This document shows positions 1-4,926 of a DNA stretch of 5,483 nucleotides, piece by piece. Position numbers and translations under genes: made by a program. Source of the stretch: Candidatus Colimorpha enterica. GTDB taxonomy: Bacteria > Bacillota > Clostridia > Oscillospirales > CAG-272. Positions within the stretch are counted from its first letter, which is position 1. Every line of letters starts with the position of its first letter. The stretch spans positions 20,358 to 25,840 of the forward strand of contig FR891176.1 in NCBI GenBank assembly GCA_000433515.1, in the 5' to 3' direction. The notes below the pieces were generated by a model. That model had not been told where the DNA came from. It worked only from the letters and a program-made list of their open reading frames with translations, and ran no database searches.

Positions 1-1067
1 AATACTGCAACCTTCCCGGGGGAACGAAGTACAGCGATCTGCGGCGGAAAAACGGTTATCCCGAGCCGCACGGCGTAAAGTACTGGTGTCTCGGCAACGA
101 GATGGACGGGGAATGGCAGATCGGGCACAAGACCGCGGCGGAGTACGGGCGGCTTGCTCACGAGACGGCAAAGACCATGCGTCTTGTCGATCCGGACATA
201 AAGCTTGTTGCCTGCGGGAGCTCGTCGGGTGTGGCAAGGACCTTTCCGATGTGGGAAAATACCGTGCTTGACGAGTGCTACGGACAGGTCGATTACATTT
301 CGATGCACCAGTACTTCTCGAATGCCTGCCGCGATACCGCATCGTTTATTGCGTCGGGATGTGTCATAGACAGGTACATAAACGAGGTTATCAGCGCCTG
401 CGATTATGTCAAAGCCAAGAAGCGCTCGAACAAGACGATGATGCTGTCGTTTGATGAATACAACGTGTGGTATCACTCAAGGGGCGAGAAGTATGAGCGG
501 TTTACGGTGGCTCCGCCGATACTTGAAGACCGGTACAACGTTGAGGACGCTGTCTGTGTCGGCGGGATCCTGATATCGCTGCTGAGGCACTGCGACAGGG
601 TAAAGATCGGCTGTCTTGCCCAGCTTGTCAACGTCATAGCACCGATAATGACGGTGAGAGGCGGCGGCGTGTGGAAGCAGACGATATACTATCCGTTCCG
701 CAGCTTTGCGGGGCTTAAGGATTCGACGGTGCTTCACACGCTTTGCGAGTCGGATACCTGCAGCTGCGCAAAATTCGGGGAGATCCCCGCGCTTGACAGC
801 GTTACGGCGCTGCGGGACGACGGAACGGCTGTGATATTCGCGGTAAACAGAAGCACCGATCAGCCGCTTGAGCTTGATCTGTCGCTTGAATTCTGCGGGT
901 ACGGAAAAGCGTCCCACACCGCGATATACGGCGATCCCGAGGAGGGCAATTCTCCGGAGAAGCCGGACTGCGTGACGGAGATGTTTGTTTCGGACAATCC
1001 TGTCTGCGACGGCAGGGCAAGGATAACCCTTAAGCCGCTTTCGTGGAACGTTATTGAACTCTCATAA
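1..1067 (+). CDS. Alpha-L-arabinofuranosidase, GH51 family (partial, 5' end missing)
   Basis: Retaining glycosidase that removes terminal alpha-L-arabinofuranose from arabinoxylan, arabinan or their oligosaccharides. The frame is open from the window edge (first full codon at 3) to TAA at 1065-1067, giving 354 residues. GH51 enzymes are usually about 500 residues, so roughly 150 N-terminal residues are missing, and I cannot tell whether there is a signal peptide. Seen here: YCNLPGGT at the very start, then YWCLGNEMDG, whose Glu (codon 99-101) matches the family acid/base; SMHQYF; and SFDEYNVWY, whose Glu (codon 456-458) matches the catalytic nucleophile. The barrel is followed by a C-terminal beta-sandwich of about 110 residues containing VIFAVNRS and NSPEKPD. 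Both catalytic residues are intact and there is no frameshift. It converges on the kdgK operon across a shared terminator. Family assignment is firm; the exact substrate is not determinable. Confidence 0.94.
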   Translation, partial: YCNLPGGTKYSDLRRKNGYPEPHGVKYWCLGNEMDGEWQIGHKTAAEYGRLAHETAKTMRLVDPDIKLVACGSSSGVARTFPMWENTVLDECYGQVDYISMHQYFSNACRDTASFIASGCVIDRYINEVISACDYVKAKKRSNKTMMLSFDEYNVWYHSRGEKYERFTVAPPILEDRYNVEDAVCVGGILISLLRHCDRVKIGCLAQLVNVIAPIMTVRGGGVWKQTIYYPFRSFAGLKDSTVLHTLCESDTCSCAKFGEIPALDSVTALRDDGTAVIFAVNRSTDQPLELDLSLEFCGYGKASHTAIYGDPEEGNSPEKPDCVTEMFVSDNPVCDGRARITLKPLSWNVIELS

Positions 1068-1073
1068 AATAAT

Positions 1074-1113
1074 TAAGGTGTTAAAAAACCGGTCTGGTTT
1101 TTTTAACACCTTA
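1074..1113. terminator. Bidirectional intrinsic terminator between convergent genes
   Basis: The arms 1074-1090 (TAAGGTGTTAAAAAACC) and 1096-1113 are complementary over 17 pairs with one extra T bulged on the right arm, around the loop GGTCT. The stem lies 6 nt after the arabinofuranosidase stop and 12 nt beyond the kdgK stop. T-rich DNA follows on the plus strand (1114-1130), and on the minus strand the stem is followed by ATTATTTT. With convergent genes on both sides, termination in both directions is the natural reading. The T tracts are interrupted, so efficiency is uncertain. Confidence 0.82.
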
Positions 1114-1125
1114 TGTTTATTTATT

Positions 1126-2145
1126 TTATCTCTGAATTTTTGCGCTTCCGTCTCCGCTCATGATGCGGAGGGTCTCCTCCTCGGTGGTGAGGTTGAAGTC
1201 GCCGTCGATCGTGTGCTTCAGACACTCTGCGGCGACGGCGAAATTGACGCAGTATTCTGCCGTGCAGCCGCGCGAGAGGGTATAGATAAGTCCCGCGCCG
1301 AAGCTGTCGCCACCGCCAACTCTGTCGGCAATTTCGGTGAGGTCGTATTTTCTTGCCCTGACAAGGAGGTCGGTGCTTTTTTCGTAGAGTATTCCGGAGA
1401 TGATGTTATGCGAGGCGGAGAGGCTCTGTCTTGTGGTATAGGCGACGTGTGAACAGCCGTATTCCGATACTATTCTGCGGGAGAGGTCGAGGTAGGCTTC
1501 GTCGGATTCCGGCTCAAAGCCGTCGCCGGGCTTTATTCCGAGGACGTCGAATGCCTGATCCATGTTTGTTATCATAACGTCGGTATAGCGGCTGACCTTT
1601 GTCATTACACGGCGCGCGTCCTCCTTGCTCCAGAGGCGCGAGCGGTAATTGAGGTCGCAGCTGACGGTCAGCCCGAGCTTTTTTGCCGCAATGACCGAGT
1701 CGAGCGTCATTTTCGCGGCATTTTCCGAGAGCGCCGGAGTGATGCCGGTGCAGTGATACCAGCCTGCGCCGTCAAATATCCTGTTCCAGTTGAATTCCGA
1801 CGGGTCAGCCGCGGCGATCGCGGAGTTTTCCCTGTCGTATACAACGCTTGCCGGCCGGTGGCAGACGCCCTTTTCGTAGAAATAGATTCCGAGACGCCTG
1901 CCGCCGGTCACGATATCCGAGGTGTCAACGCCGTAGCGTCTTACCTGATTGCGTGCAGCCTGTCCGAGCTGACCCTCCGGGAGCTTTGTGACAAAGGAAG
2001 CGTCACAGCCGTAAAGTGCAAGCGCAACGGCAACGTTTGCCTCGGCACCGGCGTATGAGACCGTGAAAAGGTCGGTGTTCAGTATTCTTGTGTTGTCGGG
2101 GACTGTAAGGCGGAGCATTATTTCTCCGAAGGTCACGTATTTCAT
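1126..2145 (-). CDS. kdgK: 2-keto-3-deoxygluconate kinase, PfkB/ribokinase family
   Basis: Cytoplasmic sugar kinase that phosphorylates 2-keto-3-deoxy-D-gluconate to KDPG using ATP. It has 339 residues, the usual length for the family. It begins MKYVTFGEIMLRL. The N-terminal PfkB substrate region is YAGAEANVAVAL (31-42). CDLNYRSRLW (163-172) is the Asp-Leu-Asn-Tyr-Arg segment common to KDG kinases. The C-terminal PfkB signature DRVGGGDSFGAGL (274-286) holds the anion hole and catalytic base Asp280. KHTIDGDFNLTT (310-321) is also typical of KDG kinases. The ATG overlaps the stop of the upstream propeller gene by 4 nt (ATGA), and AGGAG sits 10 nt upstream inside that gene, so translation is probably coupled. 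It is the last operon gene and supplies the substrate of the aldolase encoded two genes upstream. A related 2-keto-3-deoxy sugar-acid kinase specificity cannot be excluded. Confidence 0.93.
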   Translation of the reverse strand: MKYVTFGEIMLRLTVPDNTRILNTDLFTVSYAGAEANVAVALALYGCDASFVTKLPEGQLGQAARNQVRRYGVDTSDIVTGGRRLGIYFYEKGVCHRPASVVYDRENSAIAAADPSEFNWNRIFDGAGWYHCTGITPALSENAAKMTLDSVIAAKKLGLTVSCDLNYRSRLWSKEDARRVMTKVSRYTDVMITNMDQAFDVLGIKPGDGFEPESDEAYLDLSRRIVSEYGCSHVAYTTRQSLSASHNIISGILYEKSTDLLVRARKYDLTEIADRVGGGDSFGAGLIYTLSRGCTAEYCVNFAVAAECLKHTIDGDFNLTTEEETLRIMSGDGSAKIQR

Positions 2146-3248
2146 GCTTTGTTTTCTCCTTCTTCTGTCTGCGGGATCATGTGCGACAGCTTGCTTATTA
2201 TCTGTCTCAGGCGGCAGACGGGGGTGACGGGCTTTCCGGCGAGGATATCCTCTTCGGTTACCGTTGCCATCAGGATCTCGCGGGCTGACATACTGTAATC
2301 GCGGGTTTTGCTGTAATGTGCGCCGCGCTCTCTGTCGTAGACGATATATATCTTTCCGTCATGGAAGGCGGCGTCGGGATATGAGACCTCGGGGCGTCCG
2401 TCGAGCCTCAGAAAGCCCTCGTAGGTCGCGCCGTCGTCGCGGGATATCATGGCGGTCAGGTTATTTCTGCCGCGGTATTTGTAGTGGTTGACAAGCAGGA
2501 TATTGCCGGAGGGCAGACGTCTTATAAAGAATCTTGAGCAGGGACCGCCGAGGCGGCTGTCGGTGTCACGGCTCCATGTCCTGCCTCCGTCGGAGGAGGT
2601 GCATTCGGCAATACCGTAGAATGTGCGTATGAATACCGAAATATCGCCGTTCTTTTTCTGAAGGAACATATGCTCGTCGAACTGTTTGTTCTCGGCATCG
2701 GCTGCTCCGAGCACCTCATATGTCTTTCCCATGTCGCGGCTGGCGACGCAGAGGGATGCGGTTTTTTTGCCCTTCTCTCCGGGGCATTCCGGGAAAAGTC
2801 CGTATTTCCAAACGGCGCAGGGGAATATCCATGTCCCGTCGGCAAGCACGGTCGGCTTGTTCAGCATGACCTCTCCGGGAATGGTTCCTGTTCCGCTCCA
2901 TAAGAGGATATCGGCATCCGGGTCGGCGCAGACGGCATATTCTATGTGTGTGTCCGGCATGACACCCCAGAAGAAGCGCAGCTTTCCGTCCGGGGATATC
3001 CACAGGCACGGGTCGAATGCCCGCGCGGATTCTCCGACATCGACGGCGGCTATCGGTTCGCTCCAGCTGTTTCCGCCGTCGTCGCTCTTTATAAGCACCG
3101 CATAGTTGCCCATTGTTTCGGTGTCCATGCCGCTGTAAAAGGTGCAGAACATCCGACCCTTCGGGGTTACTTCAATTCCGGGGATTCCCTGCCATCTGCG
3201 GTTTGCGGTACTGTATTTTTCAAGCAGGGAGGGCTCGGTTATCAGCAT
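2142..3248 (-). CDS. Cytoplasmic Asp-box (BNR) beta-propeller protein, sialidase-superfamily, substrate unknown
   Basis: Sialidase/BNR-repeat propeller of 368 residues. Four Asp boxes (S-x-D-x-G-x-T/S-W/Y) are visible at 55-62, 170-177, 218-225 and 269-276, as expected for a six-bladed fold. The N-terminus reads RRWQGIPGIEV (18-28), where true sialidases have (F/Y)RIP. The arginine that would bind the sialic acid carboxylate is replaced by Gly21. VSYPDA (288-293) resembles the region of the sialidase tyrosine nucleophile, making Tyr290 a candidate catalytic residue. There is no signal peptide or membrane segment, so the substrate must be inside the cell. The ATG overlaps the eda stop by 7 nt and has GGAGG 9 nt upstream. 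Its stop overlaps the kdgK start. Automated annotation would probably say exo-alpha-sialidase. The context of KDG kinase and KDPG aldolase, with no Neu5Ac lyase or ManNAc gene, argues for another acidic sugar. The fold is secure; the activity is unknown. Confidence 0.85.
   Translation of the reverse strand: MLITEPSLLEKYSTANRRWQGIPGIEVTPKGRMFCTFYSGMDTETMGNYAVLIKSDDGGNSWSEPIAAVDVGESARAFDPCLWISPDGKLRFFWGVMPDTHIEYAVCADPDADILLWSGTGTIPGEVMLNKPTVLADGTWIFPCAVWKYGLFPECPGEKGKKTASLCVASRDMGKTYEVLGAADAENKQFDEHMFLQKKNGDISVFIRTFYGIAECTSSDGGRTWSRDTDSRLGGPCSRFFIRRLPSGNILLVNHYKYRGRNNLTAMISRDDGATYEGFLRLDGRPEVSYPDAAFHDGKIYIVYDRERGAHYSKTRDYSMSAREILMATVTEEDILAGKPVTPVCRLRQIISKLSHMIPQTEEGENKA
2156..2160 (-). promoter_or_regulatory. 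Ribosome binding site of kdgK, inside the propeller gene
   Basis: AGGAG on the minus strand, 10 nt before the kdgK ATG, lies within the last codons of the upstream gene. With the ATGA overlap, it supports this start and translational coupling. Confidence 0.75.
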
Positions 3249-3907
3249 TTTGCCGCGCCTCCGTTTGCCGCGCGGAGGTATTCTTCCGCAAGCGCGGTGA
3301 TTTCGTCAAGCCTTCCCGCCTTCACAAGGTCGTTTCTTGAAAGGTTCGAGCCGATCCCGACAGCCGCAGCACCTGCCGAGAGAAAATCGGCGATGTTTCC
3401 GGTGTTTATTCCTCCGGTGGGTATGAGCGGGATGTGCGGGAGCGGTGCGCGGAGAGCCTTTATGAACTTCAGCCCGAGGGTATCTGAGGGGAATACCTTG
3501 ACAAAGTCGGCACCGGCGCGGTATGCGGAAACGACCTCTGTCGGGGTCATTGCGCCGGGGATCGACACCCTTCCGCACTCTTTTGTATAGCGTATCACGT
3601 CCGGATCGGTGTTCGGGGAGATGATGAACTCCGCTCCGGCACCTATGGCGATTCGCGCGTAATCCATGTCGAGGACGGTTCCCGCGCCGATAAGCATTTT
3701 TCCGGCGAATTTATCGCGCAGGACGGATATCGTCTTTGCGGTCTCTTCTGCCGGGATGGTGCCTGCAGGGTCGAAGGTTATCTCGGCAAGCCGTATCCCG
3801 CCTTTATAAAGTGCCCCGCAGAGTGCCTCCGCGTCTTTTGCGCCGAGGTGACGGATTATGGCGATGATTTTTTCCTCTTTGATTTTTGCGGTGATCTCGT
3901 TTTTCAT
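3242..3907 (-). CDS. eda: Bifunctional KHG/KDPG aldolase, class I
   Basis: Cytoplasmic Schiff-base aldolase that cleaves 2-keto-3-deoxy-6-phosphogluconate to pyruvate and glyceraldehyde-3-phosphate, the step after KDG kinase. The 221 residues match the family length (about 205-220). Landmarks along the TIM barrel are IIAIIR (14-19), AEITFD (41-46) with the family catalytic Glu42, IGAGTVL (73-79), ISPNTD (96-101), IPGAMTPTEV (116-125), DFVKVFPSD (134-142) with the Schiff-base Lys137, and PTGGIN (163-168). Where the E. coli enzyme has E-V-T-L-R-T, this one reads E-I-T-F-D-P, so the arginine after the catalytic Glu is absent. I believe similar sequences occur in other Firmicutes, so this need not mean lost activity. 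The ATG has AGGAG 6 nt upstream, and the gene follows the IclR stop by 25 nt, consistent with one transcript. KHG versus KDPG preference cannot be read from sequence. Confidence 0.94.
   Translation of the reverse strand: MKNEITAKIKEEKIIAIIRHLGAKDAEALCGALYKGGIRLAEITFDPAGTIPAEETAKTISVLRDKFAGKMLIGAGTVLDMDYARIAIGAGAEFIISPNTDPDVIRYTKECGRVSIPGAMTPTEVVSAYRAGADFVKVFPSDTLGLKFIKALRAPLPHIPLIPTGGINTGNIADFLSAGAAAVGIGSNLSRNDLVKAGRLDEITALAEEYLRAANGGAAKC
3258..3262 (-). promoter_or_regulatory. Ribosome binding site of the propeller gene, inside eda
   Basis: GGAGG on the minus strand, 9 nt before the ATG at 3248-3246 and within the final codons of eda. It supports the 7-nt overlap start rather than a later internal Met. 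Confidence 0.75.
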
Positions 3908-3913
3908 GATATT

Positions 3914-3918
3914 CTCCT
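3914..3918 (-). promoter_or_regulatory. Ribosome binding site of eda
   Basis: AGGAG on the minus strand, 6 nt before the eda ATG, in the only gap inside the operon (3908-3932). That gap is too short for a complete promoter, so eda is most simply co-transcribed with the regulator gene. Confidence 0.75.
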
Positions 3919-3932
3919 GTATTAATTATTTG

Positions 3933-4697
3933 TCAGTACAGATTGTTCCCGATATAGCCGTTTATGTGAGATATGGCAAGTGCGGCTTCGGTAAGTTTCC
4001 GGACAACGTCGGTTACGTGTTCCCTGCGGAAATTGCTTTCGAGCATTGTAACGCTTATTGCGGCGACGGCGTTTCCGTCTGCGTCGCGTACCGGGGCGGC
4101 GACACAGCGGAGAAATGTGTTGTCCTCGCCGTTGTCGATCGCATAGCCGCGCTCTCTTGTCTTTTCAAGCTCCGCCATGATTGACGGCAGGTCACAGAGT
4201 GTGTTTTCGGTGTGCCTTTCCGGATTTTTGCCTATTGCGGAAATTGCGCGCTCCTCCGGATATGCCGCAAGGAGTGCTTTTCCGAGCCCGGTGCAGTGCA
4301 TACCGTTCTGGGAGCCGACGTTCAGGCTTGAGCGTATCGGCGCACTGCTTTCGGCTTTGTCAAGGTAGACTATCTTTCCGTCAGCCTCAACGGCAAGATA
4401 GCAGGTCTCTCCGGTCGCGTCGGAGAGGTTACGTAGAATCGGATGAGCCGAATTGAAAAGACCGTCGCGCCGGACAAATGCCATTCCTGTGCGATAGGCT
4501 GAGATTCCGATGCGGTAGGCTTTTCCGTACGGTGAGACTGTTGTGATGTAGCCCCGCTCGGAGAGGATGTTCACGATATCGAAAACACTGCTTTTCGGTA
4601 TCGAAAGCTCTTTCCCTATCTCGCTTGCGGTGAGCGGCGTTTCGGAGGAGGCTATCAGCCCGAGGATATCGAGCACCCTTTTTGCCGAGTTGTTCAC
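3933..4697 (-). CDS. IclR-family transcriptional regulator, probable KdgR-like regulator of the operon
   Basis: DNA-binding regulator of 254 residues, the normal IclR length. An N-terminal winged helix-turn-helix spans about 1-65, with TASEIGKELSIPKSSVFD (23-40) covering the recognition helices and GKAYRIG (58-64) in the wing. The C-terminal effector domain spans about 75-250 and contains GMHCTGLGKALLA (132-144) and RGYAIDNGEDN (183-193), both hallmark regions. The start is GTG at 4697-4695: an in-frame stop lies only seven codons upstream, no in-frame ATG intervenes, and the next Met is at residue 72, past the HTH. AGAAAGG lies 11 nt upstream. As first gene of the aldolase/propeller/kinase operon it probably senses KDG, KDPG or the propeller's product and controls its own transcript. 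The operator candidates are the repeats at 4734-4783. Whether it represses or activates is unknown, as both occur in the family. Confidence 0.92.
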   Translation of the reverse strand: MNNSAKRVLDILGLIASSETPLTASEIGKELSIPKSSVFDIVNILSERGYITTVSPYGKAYRIGISAYRTGMAFVRRDGLFNSAHPILRNLSDATGETCYLAVEADGKIVYLDKAESSAPIRSSLNVGSQNGMHCTGLGKALLAAYPEERAISAIGKNPERHTENTLCDLPSIMAELEKTRERGYAIDNGEDNTFLRCVAAPVRDADGNAVAAISVTMLESNFRREHVTDVVRKLTEAALAISHINGYIGNNLY

Positions 4698-4708
4698 GCG
4701 TTTTTCTG

Positions 4709-4715
4709 CCTTTCT
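4709..4715 (-). promoter_or_regulatory. Ribosome binding site supporting the GTG start of the regulator
   Basis: AGAAAGG on the minus strand, 11 nt before GTG (4697-4695). It is weaker and slightly further away than the AGGAG sites of the downstream genes, which together with GTG suggests modest translation of the regulator relative to the enzymes. Confidence 0.6.
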
Positions 4716-4722
4716 TTATTTA

Positions 4723-4756
4723 TTCCGTATATGCGGACTGGTTCCGGAATATGCGG
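4723..4756. repeat. Short direct repeat TTCCG..ATATGCGG, two copies
   Basis: TTCCGTATATGCGG (4723-4736) and TTCCGGAATATGCGG (4742-4756) repeat with a step of about 20 bp, close to two helical turns. The ATATGCGG part is identical in both. The repeat overlaps the 4734-4749 element, so this short leader is densely repetitive, consistent with several adjacent protein-binding half-sites. Confidence 0.5.
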
Positions 4757-4783
4757 CAAAATTTATCGGACTGCCGTCCGGAA
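4734..4783 (-). repeat. Tandem pair of palindromic elements, candidate IclR-type operators
   Basis: Two copies of one element lie in direct orientation (plus-strand reading): CGGACTGGTTCCGGAA at 4734-4749 and CGGACTGCCGTCCGGAA at 4767-4783. The second contains the perfect inverted repeat CGGAC-TGCC-GTCCG (4767-4780); the first contains the palindrome TTCCGGAA (4742-4749). The TCCGGA centres are 34 bp apart. One copy falls at the predicted +1 of the iclR promoter, the other about 35-40 nt inside the leader. TTCC/GGAA half-sites recall the TGGAA...TTCCA operator of E. coli IclR. Binding by this regulator is inferred. As RNA, the pair could also form small hairpins. Confidence 0.6.
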
Positions 4784-4790
4784 CACCTTT

Positions 4791-4819
4791 ATTGTATGAA
4801 AAAACCGGGCGGTTGTCAA
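4791..4819 (-). promoter_or_regulatory. Sigma-A-type promoter of the iclR-eda-propeller-kdgK operon
   Basis: On the minus strand, TTGACA (4819-4814) is followed by a 17-nt spacer and TACAAT (4796-4791). The -35 is perfect and the -10 differs from consensus at one base. The predicted +1 is near 4784, giving a leader of about 87 nt before the GTG. It reads directly into the regulator and is the only convincing promoter seen for the operon. Confidence 0.85.
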
Positions 4820-4887
4820 TGAAGGCGGCGCTGGATTTACATATTGTTAACATTTTGCCGCCGGTCATATCTTTGCGCGCGGGCGAA

Positions 4888-4893
4888 TATAAT
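4888..4893 (+). promoter_or_regulatory. Possible -10 element of the carboxypeptidase gene
   Basis: TATAAT, a perfect -10 hexamer, lies 33 nt before the ATG, predicting a leader of about 27 nt. There is no good -35 at 16-18 nt spacing (the sequence there is TCATAT-like) and no extended -10 TG. An alternative is TTGTCA at 4813-4818 with a poor -10 near 4837-4843, which would overlap the -35 of the divergent promoter. Confidence 0.4.
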
Positions 4894-4912
4894 CCGGATA
4901 GAATCTGATAAA

Positions 4913-4918
4913 AAGGGG
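4913..4918 (+). promoter_or_regulatory. Ribosome binding site of the carboxypeptidase gene
   Basis: AAGGGG, 8 nt before the ATG at 4927. It fixes this start, which also gives a complete signal peptide. Confidence 0.7.
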
Positions 4919-4926
4919 ATACTGAA

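Noticed and set aside
477..917. Antisense open frame of 146 codons inside the arabinofuranosidase gene
   Set aside because: It lies wholly opposite a gene with both GH51 catalytic motifs. It shows no domain or ribosome binding site, only the basic, Arg/Pro-rich composition of a shadow frame.
1300..1325. GGGD instead of GAGD in the KdgK PfkB signature as a possible defect
   Set aside because: The catalytic Asp280 and anion-hole glycines are kept, and DRVGGGD-type signatures are, to my knowledge, common in Firmicute KDG kinases.
1054..1452. Plus-strand open frame that starts inside the arabinofuranosidase end and runs over the terminator, with an apparent hydrophobic N-terminus
   Set aside because: The hydrophobic stretch is the translation of the T-rich terminator and its flank; the rest is antisense to kdgK. 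No ribosome binding site.
2946..3590. Plus-strand open frame of 214 codons across the propeller and eda genes
   Set aside because: It spans two well-supported minus-strand genes and their overlap, has no recognisable motif, and its length is explained by the GC-rich third positions of the real genes.
3858..4184. Plus-strand open frame with a hydrophobic N-terminus across the iclR-eda gap
   Set aside because: The hydrophobic segment is antisense to the A-rich start of eda and the remainder is antisense to the IclR effector domain.
4698..4790. Riboswitch or attenuator in the iclR leader
   Set aside because: The leader is about 87 nt with only small 4-5 bp hairpins, no terminator stem plus T tract and no recognised riboswitch core. 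DNA operators explain the repeats better.
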